DNA of 64,000 nt from Protopterus annectens (lineage: Eukaryota; Chordata; Ceratodontiformes; Protopteridae), in contig NC_056731.1 in the NCBI RefSeq assembly GCF_019279795.1, positions 863,967,071 to 864,031,070 on the forward strand, in the 5' to 3' direction. A model generated the notes under the pieces. It was not told where the DNA came from. It made no database searches and saw only the letters and a list, made by a program, of their open reading frames with translations. Both the position numbers and the translations under genes were made by a program. Position 1 is the first letter of the stretch. Every line of letters starts with the position of its first letter. Positions 22,500 through 36,200 of this stretch are shown here, piece after piece.

Positions 22500-25250
22500 T
22501 GTGCCCAGGTTTCTGATATCCATAAGAGGTACTAGGAGTTACTGTAGACGGAATCTCTTAAACCTGCGACTATTCCTTCTGATTTGCTTGCTTTATTAGA
22601 TGCTTTTTTCTAATGCCTATAAAGCAGCTAATTCTCTCCCCCCTGCTCCTAAGAAGTCTGATCGCTTTTATAGGGTGCCTGAGAACTGTTCCTTTTTGTT
22701 CAAATGTCCTGCTGCTGATCCCTCTGTGGTGTCTGTAGCCTCTGATAAGCCGTCTCAATTGCTACCTCTGACCAAATTACTGCCTTCTGACAAGAACAGC
22801 AGAACCATGGACAGGCTGGGTAAGAAGGTTTATACTTCTGCTACCCTAGCTTTTAGGGCTATTAATTATCAGACCCATATATCTAGCTATGTGTTGGCTC
22901 TTTTTTCCCAGGCTTGTCAGCTTTTTTCTGATCTTCCAGACTCTAAGATTAAATCTTCTGCTTTTTCCTTGCTAGGGACTTCCTCTCAAGTAGTTTGCCA
23001 TTCTATCAGATGTATTATGATGCAGCAGATACCTCTTCTAGGGCGGCTACATTTAGTTCAGTACTGAGGAGGTATGCTTGGCTTAGGCTTCAACCTTTAC
23101 CCAATGATATTAAGGCTAAGTTGTTGGATGCTCCTCTGGATATTAAACTTTTGTTTGGGGAAGCGGCTGCTGGTTTGTTTAAGTCTCTTCAGGACAAGGG
23201 GAAGGCCTTACAGGAGTTAAACATCTCTGTTTCTTCTGTGCCTAAATTTCAGAGAAACTACCCTTCTAAGCCACCCTTTGTTCATAGGCAATCTAACTCT
23301 CCTGCTCAAGGTAAAAAGGGTGGTAAACAGGCTCCTCCTGCTAAGGCCAGTCAGACTGCATGGATTCTCAAACCTTCCATTCCTTACAAACCAGGTGTCT
23401 GACTATAAACCTGTTCCCAAACATATTCCTCTTTCTCTTCACCTTTCTCTCTCTTCCTATTTGGTTCGAATCACCCAGGATTCTTGGGTTCTGCCAATCA
23501 TTCGTCAGGGGTACTTCATGGTGTGGAATTCCTGCCCTCCTTTTATGGGCATTCCTCAGCCTCCTCAGGAACAACTTCCTTTTTACTCAAGAGGTTCTTC
23601 GAGATCTCGTCTCAGGGTACTATTCTAAAGGTGCCTGCGTCCCAAAGGGGGAAGGGGTTTTATTCAAGAATGTTTATAGTGCCCAGAAAAGAAAGGTACT
23701 TTGAGAACATTTCTAGACCTCTCTCATCTAAACACCTTTCTGAAGGTGCCTTCCTTTCGAATGTTGTTCCTTCAGACCCTTGCTACCTCAGATCTTTCTG
23801 GTGTCTCTGAATCTCAAGTAAGCTTATCTCCATATTCCAATATATTCTTTTTCAGGAGGTTTTTGTGTTTCTGGTGCTTCCTGGCATTTTCAGCACTGTG
23901 CTTTGCCCTTTCTACTGCCCCAAGGTTGTTCACCAAATGTCTCGTTCCTGTGATTGCTTTTTAGAAGAACCAAGGGATCCAAATATTTCCTTACTTGGAT
24001 AACCTGATTCAGGCATTCTTTCTGGAGGCCCTTTGGCAAAATCTTTGTTTTACCATTTCTCTTCAAACTCTGGGGTTCACGGTACACTTCACAAAAGTCT
24101 TCCCTGACTCCTTCTAAGGATCATGTCTTTCTGGGTTGCAAGATTCATACTATATTAATATTGTTCTTGGAAGATCATTCTTTTGGTAAACCTTACTTCT
24201 GCCAGACAGGTGTCAGAGTTGCAAGCCCTTATGGCTTGTCCATCTTTTTTGATATTTCACGAGGACAGGGTGCCCTTGTGTACTTATCCTTCTTTTACAC
24301 CCAAGGTGCTTAAGGAGTTTGTCACTTGTCTAATAATTTCCCTACTTTTTCCCCTCTACACAATCTGACAGGGAGAGGATGCTGCATACCTTAGACATGC
24401 ATATACTGCTCAGATTTTACTTGGATAAGACCAAAGCCATCAGAAACTCTGATCAGTTATTTCCTTTCATCTTAGGTCTTTAGGATTGGCCGTTTCCAAT
24501 CGAGCTATTTCTACCTGGGCTTCAAAGACCATTTCTTTTTGTTACACTTTTCATGTCGAGAACCCTCCTTCTGTAAAGGCTCATTCTACTAGAGCGGTGG
24601 CCTCTTCTGGTGCTTTTTTTCAGACACTAATTCTATTCTTGAAGCAGCTACTTGAATTTATGTGCATAACTACCAAACATTACGAGTTGGACGGTATCTC
24701 TAGAGCTACAGCTGGTTTTGCTAATGCACATGGCTTCTTAGAAGGCTCTACTGCTGCTTCCTCCTCCCAAATTTCTTCTTGAGCTTTAACACTCTCCCAT
24801 ATAGTAATGAATACTGCAGCAGTTAATGTAAGGACATAGTACAGCTGTATAAAGTCTTACCATAATGGTAGATGTCCTTGCCTTCACTGCTGCAGTATTT
24901 ACTCACTCCCTCCTTGCCTTCACCACTGCAGTATTTACTCCCTCCCTCCATCCACCTAGTCTTTTTTTTCCTTCCTGAATGTGCAGGTGCTTTTTGGTTT
25001 TCCTTGGACTGTTGTTCCTATGGGGGCCATCAGTTCTGACTATGGCACGCCTGAACATCACCTTTATGCCATACACTACTTTAGGAGTGTATAGGCGACG
25101 TTCAGCATACCTTAAAGCAACTGTAGATTTTGGTAGACTGGCTGGACGATGGGCTTCACGGCAGGAAATCCCATATAGTAGTGAATACTGCAGCAGTGAA
25201 GGCAAGGACATCTACCATTATAAGATTTTACATAACTGTACTTTGCTGCA
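22500..25250 (+). mobile_element. DIRS-like tyrosine-recombinase retroelement fossil
   Basis: A gag-like frame (DRLGKKVYTSATLAFRAINY near 22810) is followed by reverse transcriptase / RNase H remains (about 23400-24100) and a tyrosine recombinase region (ARQVSELQAL near 24200, VKAHSTRAVASSGAF near 24570, with the C-terminal TTKHYELDGISRA near 24670). After the coding part, a block beginning CCCATATAGTAATGAATACT (24796) recurs inverted near 24860-24898 and direct near 25167-25240. This is the kind of inverted and split terminal repeat that DIRS elements carry. The copy is broken several times, but long frames remain, so it is of middling age. Its left end is not defined. Confidence 0.88.
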
Positions 25251-25904
25251 TTTTGGAAAAAATCTACAAGGATTACCAAAACTCTAGTAGTGTGTGCGTT
25301 TTACAGAATGCTGAGAGTTTGTTATATTTCAAGTAACAAAATGTAATATGATTACTTAATCTTATGGCAAGTGTGTTTTTGCTAGGAAAGGAAGCAAAGA
25401 GTTGAGAATCTTTTATGGATTTTGTCAATGTAATATGTGCATGGATGTACACAAATGAATGGAGTATGTACGCCAAAGAGTTTGAACAAGATAGGTAAAG
25501 AGATAAGATCTGCCTTGGTGGTGACCTTTGACAAAGGAGTTTGTCTGGTGAGAGAGTCTATCTTCATGAAAGGCTAGATCTGGCAATTCTGTGAATAGAT
25601 GCAGTAATTCTGACATTCTCCTGAACAGGAAAAGGGATTTTAAGAAAAAAAAAAATTAAACTGACGGAAGGAGGAGGATCATAAACAGCCAATGCTAATT
25701 TTCTAGAGAAAAGCACAAGTTTCTTGGAGGTACTAGATCTATCGGTGATTATTTCAGCAAGACTACAGTACCATTGAAATAGGTCTTGCAAAACTTCTGA
25801 ACAAAATAAGGGAATGGAACCCTTCATGAGTACTAGAAATAGCCGTCAAATGAGCTTTAACAGAACAACAAGTCCTGTGCCAAAAATTATTAGCAAAAAT
25901 GTAC
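25251..25904. other. Repeat-like stretch without a supported gene
   Basis: Minus-strand frames between 25380 and 25830 contain SELLHLF...LAFHEDR, faintly like the recombinase region of DIRS elements (compare SELQAL...IFHEDR at 24200). This would be a further degraded copy. I could not confirm it by a second motif. Confidence 0.35.
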
Positions 25905-26007
25905 TTTGCTGGAGCTTTTCGACTCTGGCCTCCGCTGAAAATGGACACAGTTGTCCAGTTGGACCATCCCAGTAAACAAATGTTAAATAAATAAAATAAA
26001 AATATAA
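25905..26007 (+). mobile_element. SINE 3'-tail fragment (family B tail)
   Basis: Reads GCTGGAGCTTTTCGACTCTG, then CCTCCGCTGAAAATGG, then AACAAATGTTAAATAAATAA, matching the tail of the SINE at 44640-44905 (CTCCTCTGAAAACAGG ... AACAAATGTTAAATAAATAA). Only the tail is present. Confidence 0.7.
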
Positions 26008-26880
26008 ATCACAGTAGTATTGAATTGATGGAACAGGGGTTGTGAACAGACGTAATCCCTTCACAATACCAAACTAGAAAAAAGCAGGCCCATTTTCCCT
26101 TTCTTGTGCTGGGCTTTTGAGCTCTCTTCCAACAGACGAGGAATTGCTGCCCAATACTGAAAGTGGAGAAACCAAGCAATGATGTACAGGAAGTTCCGTC
26201 TGGGTAAGGTATGTCCAATGGATGAAACTATTTTTTTTGTAGGTTTTAAGAACAGGATCTGAGGAAGTAGGAAGAACCAGGACCAATAATGAACTGTGGA
26301 AATTACCTTCAGTTTGGAAAGAATGACCTTCTGCATGAACATACCATCAGATGAAATAGGGGAATTCATAGAAGCAAAGAGATAGCCCCTTGCCGAGTAC
26401 AGCATCCCTAAGGTAAGTTCCCCAATATAGGAGAGAGAGAAAATGGGCTGCATTTTCTTGGTACTGGTCAGCAAGGTGAACACACTACTGCACAGGACCC
26501 ATCATCACTAGAAGATATTTTGGCTACTGAGAGGCTGTGGGCCAACACAAATCTCAGAAACAGACGCTAGTGAAATGGACTCCTCTGGGATATCATCCAC
26601 AACCACGAAAAGTTGTCACACAGTACAGATATAATTAAATTTATGCTCAATTAACTCCGATAGCAATGCTCTACCATTTTTGTTTTTTTATCTTTCTTTA
26701 CCCATTTATCCTTTATTAATGTCTCAAATATTCTGCTAATTATCTGTTATGTGCATACATATATTTTAGGCACGTACAATGATGCCCCTTCTAGCCTGCC
26801 AATACACCAAAACAATTATTCCCATAAGTGTCCAGGTTGCTCAAAAATATCTGAACTACTGCTTGTAATTTGGTAGTCTA
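26008..26880. other. Unassigned stretch
   Basis: A 140-codon minus-strand frame (26061-26483) is present but resembles no family I know and lacks conserved motifs. I treat it as repeat-derived or chance. Confidence 0.4.
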
Positions 26881-27790
26881 CTCTATGCATCAGCCACTCT
26901 TTCACAGAAAGATTAATCACATCTCATTCCCATATAATCTTCTATACAGATTGTCTAATGATTCTCTACTACTTTTTGATCATGCTAAACACTCTGAGAT
27001 AGATAGTTTGTTCTGTATACCTAACAAGGTCTCTTAAATGTCTACATGAGACACTGTACAAGCTCAGATATTTTAGTCTTTCATAACTTAAAATTTTCAC
27101 ATCCATGAATGCCCTTGTTATATTTCTGCTTTACACTTTCCAGTTTACTCTGGCTTGTTTTCATAAACATTCTCTGCTTTATTCCATACTCAAGTGTGAG
27201 ACTAATGTAACTGCCATACAATGATTTCATCAGTTTTTATTTCCTAGGCTTAATATTTTTATACAACCTACAGTTCTACAACTATCATTAACCAATTGAT
27301 AGATTAAACAAAACTACAGTTTCAATGACTGCGTGTGGTATTAAATAGTCACCATTCAATCTAGGTCTCCCAAATCTCATATGCTTTAAGTTTTTGATTT
27401 ATCAGCATATTATTCTCATGTGCACAAAATGGTAAATTTAGTCACATTCTTTTGCAGACCACCCCTATATATAACACACAATCATTTTACCAGTTTTCAA
27501 GTCATCTACATAGACTGCAGTATACCTCAGATGAAAAGGAAAGATGCAACCTAAATAAGTATAGGTGTAGAACAGAGTCCTGTGGGAGGCCCCGAATAAC
27601 CTAGAACTGCATCTGTCCAGTTGCTCTACAATACTTGCCATTTCCTTTTCTATAAGCCATGTATCACTCTCATCTTATCAAAATACCTAATGCTTAGTTG
27701 CTCTAATTTACTGGCCAGTGTTTTGTGTATGCCCCTATCAAATGCTGAAGTTTATATAAATTACATAACGGCAACATTTTTTCATTTATA
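26880..27790 (-). mobile_element. CR1/L2-like LINE fragment, minus strand
   Basis: Reading from 27790 downward, broken frames give IHKTLASKLEQLSI (compare VPHKxLLxKLxxLGI), a degraded version of the SGVPQGSVLGP box (GPPTGLCS) near 27580, and LEYGIKQRMFMKTSQSKLES near 27160 (compare the LEYAS...LEKVQ region). These are palm and C-terminal parts of a CR1/L2-type reverse transcriptase. The piece has many stops and is old. Confidence 0.65.
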
Positions 27791-27899
27791 GCTATCATAT
27801 TGTTATAGAACATCATGCTACAGAAGGTTACAGATCTATTTTTCAACATATGCATCTCTTTATAAATCTAAATGAGAGAAACGAAACACTATAGTCCAT

Positions 27900-30800
27900 A
27901 AGTGTTTGCCAATCTAATGCACCTCTCTTTCCTCAGTTGTTCCCAGGTAACATTTTTTGTTATCACTCAAATATACGTTAAAAAGAAAAAACACATTAAG
28001 TTTTTCATTTACAAACATAGTTTCATAATATTTTTTGTCCAGCATTACAAAAATTAATGTGTCTATGTAATTCAAATCCTGTGCCCCAACTAACAAATTT
28101 CCTTAGTTACTGCCATTTGGTTCCCCAATATTTCTAGCAGGGTAGTCTGTACCCAAATCTTTAAAATATGCCAGCTCATCACCCCCCCACCCCAAGAAAA
28201 ACAAAATGTTTCCAGTTACCCCCATTTTCCCCATCACACCTCCAAATGTTTCTACTTACCAGAAGAAATACTCTAATCTATGTAGGGTATAAAATAGCTA
28301 TGCTAACACTTTCAAGCAAAAATCCTAAACCTTTTGGACTGTTGCACACTTGGGAGCCATATATATGCCTCAGAATAGTTCCCATACAAAATTACTTTTC
28401 CAGTCTCTTCCCAATACCTCCTCCAAATTGATTCTTATAGTTATCATGCTATATTGTATATGCCTTACTAATTATCCCCAGATTCAACTAAAAATGCTAC
28501 CAGAACAGGTCTTTCACTTAAAACTACTCCCTTTCTATAGACCATAATACGACAATCTTTAATGTTGAAGAGTCTAACATCTAGTCGACTTCTTGGCCCC
28601 ACTCTATTACCGTTCCTCCCTATTTCTTTGTTCCCAACCTTTGGTTCTGTTGCCAGCTTCTCTTGCCCATTTTCTGTACTCAAACTTAGTCATCCATATT
28701 GGCAAAAATCCCCTTCTCCATTCCCATGTTGGCTTAGTTCTTAAAACACTTTTATGCAACATTATGTATGGTTGTTATTCACATCAAGGATCTGCGTCTA
28801 AAGTCTCACTCTCTCCTTATTTCCTGAACCCCCCCCCCAACTTCATAATCATCCAACTTCACAATCACCCCTATCTACTTCTAGTTAGATATATCAGCTT
28901 AACCGTGGCTCAAATCTCTCTTCAAATCAGGTAATCCTAAACCACCTTATCCTACTGGGAGGATAAGCTTATCAACTCTTTCCCTCTTCCCTCCCAGATA
29001 AATTCCTTCATCTCTTCATTAATTATGCCCGACTGTATGTAAAACAGTTTTGCTGCTTTATCTTACTATACATCTCTATTAACAAGAGCTTCCAGTTTCT
29101 CAGGTGTTGTATTATTTTTTGTTTAGGCTCTTCCCACATATCCTCAGCTGCCATAACACAAGTCTTTTTAATCCCTACTTCTAAATACTTCACCTTGGGG
29201 CCCACAAATATGGGTACTGCAGAATCAATGTGTACGGGTACATAATTTCAGGCTACAGCATTCATTTGATCTTCATTAATTTTATATTATGAAAAACTGT
29301 CTCAATGTTCACAACACCAAAATGACCTTTTCCCAATTTAACAAATACTAATCATCCGCATATAAAGCCAGCCTTTGATCATCATACCATTATAAATCGC
29401 CATTGTTAAAGAAGAAAATTAACTAAATAAACAGAAAGTGGAATCTCCTGCCTGGTTCCTCTGTTCAAACACAGCTTACTGTAGAGAAACCCTTCCCCTT
29501 TAACTCTTGCATCTGCATCAGATCCTTCATATAACTTCCCAATTTACCTTATTATTGCATCAGGGAGTACAAATGCTTCCACTGCCATACCAAAATCCTG
29601 GCTTATTCTATTGAATGATATCCCTACATCAATACCCACAAAACAGTTGTATTTTCTTACATTCCACTTCCCTCTGGATCATCATTGTTCTACATGCTCA
29701 AGTGCTTGCCTCTCCTCCATAAAATGACATTAAATCATATCCAATTTTGGCAACACCTTTGCATTCCTTAGATAGTAAAGGCCTAAAAATCTGGGTTTAA
29801 AATTGAAATGGGTCTATACGAAGCTGGGTCTGATGAGTACCCTCTTTGGGTAATACAGCCACCACTGCACTCAAGATGGTGGTGCTTTCCCTCCTTTTAA
29901 AATGCATTTAAACAAAACCTTCCAGATCTTTAGCACTTTCTTCCCTCCTAACTTCCACAGGAATACCATCTACTCCTGCAGACTTCCATTCCAGTAGATT
30001 GTACAATAATAGTTTTGTTGAGCCTCCTTTTCCTCCAACCTTGGGGTAATTAAGTCTTACATAAATATTTCCATTTGTGCTCTTTGTTTCCACATTCCTC
30101 TGATTATGCATATCTTCTTAAATTTCCGAAATAATCTCAAATACCATTATAGGATTTCAGCTTATTTTTCTTGTTAAAATCTCCTTATGTTTGGCGACAA
30201 TCTTTTCTACTTTATATCTATTGCCCAAGTCATTGTGCTACAGGCTTTTGTGCTATGGAATTAATTTGTTAGCAGCATTATTTCTGAACTTATGTATATC
30301 ATCCAAAAACTCGCTTATTTTTTCTTTTTAGCACTTTGCAGTTGCTCTTCTGTGAAATTCTCTTTATTCTGCAATACTTTGTCAGCCCACCTCTAAACAG
30401 TTCCTATTACTTTAACCATATTGTTCTCTTACTTCTACCCTATTTTTAAACTAATTTTCATTTTATTGCATTCATTAGCTAACCTTTCTGAAGGAATTTC
30501 TATTTATTAACTAATATTTTTCCACTAACCATTTCCTGAATTCTTTCCTTTTTAATACGTAGGTGGGAAAGAGGTAGTGTCATTTTTACTTGTGCATGAC
30601 CTGGAACAATTGAAAATGTTGATGCATCCAACAACAAACATGCTCCTGTGAAAATTCTAGCCAATCTAGTCCAATTACTGCACCTTGGGGAATACGCAAA
30701 TTCTCGAGTTCCTACTACCAAATTCACATCTTGCATTCCAAATATTTTCATAAATTTCTTAAAAAATGTACCTTGTTATATTTTCCCTTCTAGACAGCAG

Positions 30801-30900
30801 ATACATTCTCACTGTTGTAAATTAAATTCCAGTCCAGACGTATCCTCCTTGCTTGCCCAGTTATTAACTCCCTTAACTCATTACTCCCACAACATGCAAT
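27900..30900 (-). mobile_element. L1/Tx1-like LINE remnant, minus strand
   Basis: From 30800 downward: endonuclease remains (REFAYSPRCSNWTRLARIF near 30700 and VPGHAQVKMTL near 30590, compare YTFYSPRHxxxSRIDxxF and SDHAPVxLxL), the entry to RT (EWKSAGVDGIPVEV near 29980), RPISILNPDF near 29810, and a YADD-type box (LALYADD near 29370). Order and motifs fit the L1/Tx1 group. Stops and shifts are frequent. The 5' end lies only about 100 bp beyond the likely poly(A) site of the convergent side of MYLIP. Confidence 0.75.
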
Positions 30901-30930
30901 AACAAACAAACAAACAAACAAAAAAATCAA
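30901..30930. repeat. (ACAA)n simple repeat
   Basis: Five tandem ACAA units followed by an A-rich stretch. Confidence 0.9.
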
Positions 30931-31002
30931 CAAAAAACAGTACTATGGTTTGTGACAGTTCACTTCCCAAACTTCTTGGGAGAAAATAAGTCCACACAAG
31001 CA

Positions 31003-32293
31003 ATGTTCATCCTTTAAATTCTTTAATACTTTTCATGTAAAAGGACAAGTTTACTTTACAAAAAAAAAAAAAGTTTCCTCCCCTTCAAATGGGCAAAACT
31101 CCTTTCACAAAGTGAAAAAATAAACACCTCTTTAAGAGGTCTAAAAGATGCACCACGTCATCCCCTCATCTGTCCATGTGCAAAGAAAAAATGCTTACAG
31201 TACATACTGCTGCTAATATGGCAAGCCACAGAACTGTACTCTAAACTCAGTGACAGCATTTTACTTCTCTTCCATCAAACCCTATATAGCAGCTAATATT
31301 GCACCCATGATCTTCTGTGTTTTGCTACATAAAACTTTCACAGTCCATGGTGATAGCGATGCATTTGTGACAGTGGTCGCCAACAGTCATTTGGTTCTTA
31401 CATTCCCTGAACCTATAAAAAGTGTTCAGAGCAGCTAATGACAAACTGATCATACTACAGGGGGTCACTAATGATTTCTGGTTCTATTTACAGCATTAAA
31501 CTGCAGGTGTACAACAATACTGAAAAGTATATGTAGTTACTCAAAAAGTAAAGATATTTGCAACTGCAATGCAACACTTCCTCAGAGGAACTGATCTTCA
31601 GTTTCTGCATTCTGCAGTACTGAATCAACCTGCAACAGATGAATTCCAAATAGTTTGCATTATATTTTTTAAAGAAATGTTTGTAACTGTAACCTAAAGG
31701 CAGCACCTAGCCACCACACCTTCACCATGAACTGGAATGCTGAATTTTCCCTTCCTAATGAAAGCACAAAAAGATCCATTTCCATAAAAACTTTGGCAAA
31801 GTGTTTTAAAATAAGAATGACACTAAATCTTCAATATAAAAATACACACTTAAATGTTTCTTGTAAAACAACAATCAATGCTAGGAGACACTTAAAATAC
31901 TCATAAAATTCAACAAAAATATACAAAACATTAAAAAAACATTGAACATACTAAAAATCAGAATTACATGCAAACTTTGGATTCACGCACACTTACTAGC
32001 AGTGTGCTGCAAACTAAAATGTAACATCAAATAAATTATATTGTTTACCAGATCAACTGATAAGCTTTTCAAAACCACTCGACTTTTTAAACAGCTTTTA
32101 AAACAGCAGTTCATTGCACTGCATTGCATATCCAAGACATTAAAACAAAAGCTGGTTCCTGGACCAGTGGAAGCATGTAGCTGTCAGAACGACAGCAATC
32201 CTTGTCAAGAGTGCTGGGAACTTCTCATAGTGCACATATACTGTAGAGTCCAATTTGAACATTCTTCCAAAATGAAAATCCAGTTCCTGGTCT
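31003..32293 (-). other. MYLIP: Probable MYLIP 3' untranslated region
   Basis: AT-rich non-coding sequence after the MYLIP stop codon. A poly(A) signal variant ATTAAA lies at 31022-31027 (minus strand) and is followed about 20-30 bases on by the GT-rich GCTTGTGTGG, a plausible downstream element. The resulting 3' UTR of about 1.29 kb is in the usual range for this gene. The exact cleavage site is inferred, not seen. Confidence 0.55.
31022..31027 (-). promoter_or_regulatory. MYLIP: Candidate MYLIP poly(A) signal ATTAAA
   Basis: ATTAAA on the minus strand, with a GT-rich stretch about 25 bases downstream. It is the best-placed signal between the stop codon and the L1-like remnant. Confidence 0.5.
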
Positions 32294-32383
32294 TTAAAGC
32301 ATGGCTAGATTCATCAGGCTGGTATAAGTAGGTAAATAAACGTGCTGAACATGCTCCACTGATGCTCTGCAAATAGGACAGGA
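32294..32383 (-). CDS. MYLIP: MYLIP exon 7 (residues 415-443)
   Basis: Encodes [20 protein letters not shown] and then TSLMNLAML with a TAA stop, after acceptor TTTTGCAG. It supplies the last RING cysteine pair. Human and zebrafish MYLIP-a end SLLNLTVI, as I recall, so the last four residues differ. Confidence 0.96.
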   Translation of the reverse strand, partial: SCPICRASVEHVQHVYLPTYTSLMNLAML

Positions 32384-33252
32384 CTGCAAAACAGAAAACA
32401 GGCAGTTAGACATACACCCCTCTTTTACACGAGGTACATTAAACCAGTTCTACATTTAATGCACATTTACAGCAAATGCAAGGTAGACAAAACATTGCAC
32501 ACCTTCCATCCTACCGACAAGAGTTTGTGTCAAGAGGACAAATTAAGAATGAACCACATTTTTAATCTGGATAAAACAGGTCTGGAAAAATGTATGAAAT
32601 ACAAAGTATCCTTAGGGTTTTCAATATCTCTATATCTCTACAAGTACATCAGGATAAAAGACTCAAATACAACACTAAGGAATGGTTGGTGACCCTGTTG
32701 CTGGAGGAGCCAGCAGTCCAGTAACCAGCAAAAATGAAAATGGAGGGCAACTGTCACTGTTCAGCAGTAAACACAGGACAGAATATATAAAAGTTTAAAT
32801 TTATGCACTGTAACCAGGATTTTGATATCATGCATTTGGGGACATCTGCAAATCTGTGCCTGTGACAACATAAGCACACCCATCAACTAAGTTCATTTGT
32901 TCACCCCATTCAATTAGCAATAAATCAGAATTATGGCAACTCAACAGCAGGTGGTGAAAACATCTCTGCAGGGAAAGAGACATTCTTACAGGATGAAAAA
33001 CACAAACTACTGAAACAGTAAAATGACAATAAATGGCAGAATATGCTGAAACAAACTAATTTGAAGCGCTTTTCATCTGAAATACTATCAAAACTTCTTC
33101 AGAAACCTGAAAGTGATTAAACAAATAGCAATGTTCAAGACTTTTTAGTTTCAACATGCAAGTTATTGAGCACATACCATTTAAATCAGGGAAACCCTGC
33201 GCATTGAGAAGCAATTGCCAAAATAATTATATATATAAAAAACACAAATTTC

Positions 33253-33289
<37 letters not shown>

Positions 33290-36200
33290 TACTTTTGAAT
33301 ATTATTGAGTGAATGGTCACATATTGGTTTGGCATGTGAGATTTTTTTGTCATGTGATGGTTAAGAGGGATACTTAAAATGACTTATGCATTACTGTTTA
33401 TGAAGATGTCTGGATAGTATTTCAGATGAAAAGCGCTTTAAATTAAAGACTGTTTCATTCTGCCGTTTATTGCCATTTTACTGTTTCAGAAGATTCTTAA
33501 GGGATGCTCTAAGGTTAAACTGGTAAGAACAAAAACAAAACAAACAAAAAAAAAGTATCTACTACATTTCACATTGATTAAAGAAACTACATGCAATTAA
33601 TTGATGGTAAAGGAGCTAAAAATACAACAAAACGCTGAAGAGTGGTGCAGCTGGAAAGCGGGCAAGAATTCTTTTCATCTTCCCTGGGAACAGTGTAAGA
33701 AGAGCACCAAAAAAAGTGCCCACCCAAAATAAATATGCAATAAACCTAAACAATTCTCGAAGGAAATCACATTTACAAGCATTGCTTGCAGAGCTCCAAA
33801 ACAAATCCACAGAAAGAGTTTTCCACCCTTCAACAATATAGTTTATCCAGGCCATCATCGATAACAGAAAAAATTCTTGCCACATTCACAAGATCTCCAT
33901 ATCCATTAACTTTACTAGAGGAAATGTCTAGACTGCAAATAAAGACTGGTAAATAATGGCCTCTATTCAAAAAGAGGAGAGAGATCCACTTCCTGATCTT
34001 TACGTGCAGACAACTATGTTGTAGATCAAAACAAAATCTAGTCCCCCTCTGCTCATAGCACATAGTTATAAACTATGAAAGCAAAACAGGGTCACTGTCC
34101 AGCATGTTCTCTAGAGAATGATGAAATTACTCGGCATGCCTCACTGAAAGGACAGCTAGACAAGTTTAAAGCCCACAGGAAGTAATCTACAGTTTTCAGA
34201 GCTAGTGACTCCTGGGTTGGAGGACAATGAAGTGCTTTCTCTACTTCAGGAACTATGACAACAGATGTCTAAAAAAACAAAAAAAATATATCCAAGGCTC
34301 TGCCTGATCACAAGGACCACAGTTATTAGGGTGCTCTTATGCACAGACTGCCTCAATATCCACCAAGGAGGACTACTACACTGTTCTGCATGCTTATATA
34401 GCCACCTATGGGACAGAGGAGGGAATTGGTTGGTTGCTGTACTGCTTGCCCAAGCTTGAAGACTTTACAAATTTGGGAAAGTCTGAAGGTGGAGATCTTA
34501 GCTGTATCTTTTGACATTAATTATATTTTAGACTGGGCACATTTCAGAGGCCTTCATCTGGGCCTTCCATTCACATGACATTGTCAAACTTGTATGAAGC
34601 CCTTACCTGACCAATGCATGTATAACAAGATGAAGATCTCCTGAAAAGGGAAAATTGAAAGCTGGAGACAAGATATTTCAACTTTCCTAGAATGGAAGAC
34701 TACATTACAAGACAACTTTGTCTATACAGCAGGACGTGGTCATAATTAGGTTTACCTCTCACAGTATAAGCAGGGATGCTACTCTCGAGGAGACCATGGT
34801 CAGCAGAGGTGTTGGGAGTACCAAAATATAGTGACAGACTCTGGAAAAGTAAAGAGCTCATTCTTGGAACATTTCTGAAGTTTTAGAAGGCATAGCCTTA
34901 AAAGCAATATACAATAAGACAGTTCCTTACTCGAGCTTTCAGTCTTCTAGAATAATGATTCTGAATTTTTTTTTTTAAGGAATGTCTGCAAAAAGAATGT
35001 CCCCACCCCGCACCTACCAACCATCAGATCCCCATCTACCCATAGCCTATAAAAACACATTACATGTCCTCAGACTGTCAGTGGAGGTGGAGAAACCTGA
35101 CTGGAGGAGCTTGCCCTCCAAGAATCCTGTTCCCTCTGCCTAAAATTCATCAGGCCCACAGGTCTCCAGTACCTTTGTCATCTCAAGGGCCTTGGGTTCC
35201 ACCTACATTCAAGGGAGGACCCATAATTATCCCTAGGCCATGAACTAACTAGAATATCCAACCCATGTTAACAGAGCTCAGTTTATTAAAACGTCAAGTC
35301 TTGACACCATACCTTCACAACCAATTTGAGTACTCTGTCACCCACAGCGCCAACACCACCCACCCTAACAAGACTACTGAAAATACCTTTGTAAAACATA
35401 TCCCAGCCTTCACTATTTTAGTTCAAAAGCCTCTGCCTGTTGACGATTAACACAGTGGACTAAATACTTGTAATTCTACCCCAGGAAAGTAGAACGGGCA
35501 GCAACTCATCCTTGCAGTTCTGTCAAAAATCAAACCAGGGTTGTCTGCACCACATTACCAGCACATCTGCAAGAGGGCATAAATTGTTAGGACATTTGCT
35601 GCTAGAAACTGAATAAAGATGGGCAAACCTATACAACATACAGTTAGATAGAAAAAGAAAACATTTAGGGTTGATGTAACAGAACAGAAAAGCATAAGAA
35701 CTTTGCTTTATAATCTTAAAAATCAGTCCGTTGCCTCTTAGGGGGGGGGGGGTAGTTTACTACTGACATTCTGAATCCACTTCAACCGTTCAAGAAAGTC
35801 AACCTGAAAAGCTGAATTCGGGATTTTGAAACAGCAACCAAGGTGCCAATGAACACAATCAACATTATACATCCATAATTTGATGCATTTTACATGGCAT
35901 CTCTCACCTCCTGCTCTACACATTAATTCTACTATTCTGCAGGGGGGGCCCCTGCACATTAAATACCATCTCTGAGATCGCAGTACAGTGAGGAAATGGA
36001 CTAATTGGCTGTTCTGCACTGAACCGTGATCTCCCTGCACAACGTCAAACCCAAATACTCAAACTACACTACCCATTTGCTGTAGTGTAGTTGACACGGA
36101 CTTGGAAAAAAAAAAAACAACCGCCATTCGACCAAATGCCAGTTGACAGATGCAGTTTCAAGGTTTCAATGTAAACCAGAGGAAAAACACTTAAGGTTGC

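Noticed and set aside
22600-23402. Host gene on the plus strand from long open frames
   Set aside because: The DRLGKKVYTSATLAFRA wording and following recombinase region identify a DIRS-like gag region.
30500-30751. Host gene from an 83-codon minus-strand frame
   Set aside because: Its YSPRCSNWTRLARIF motif is a degraded L1/Tx1-type endonuclease.
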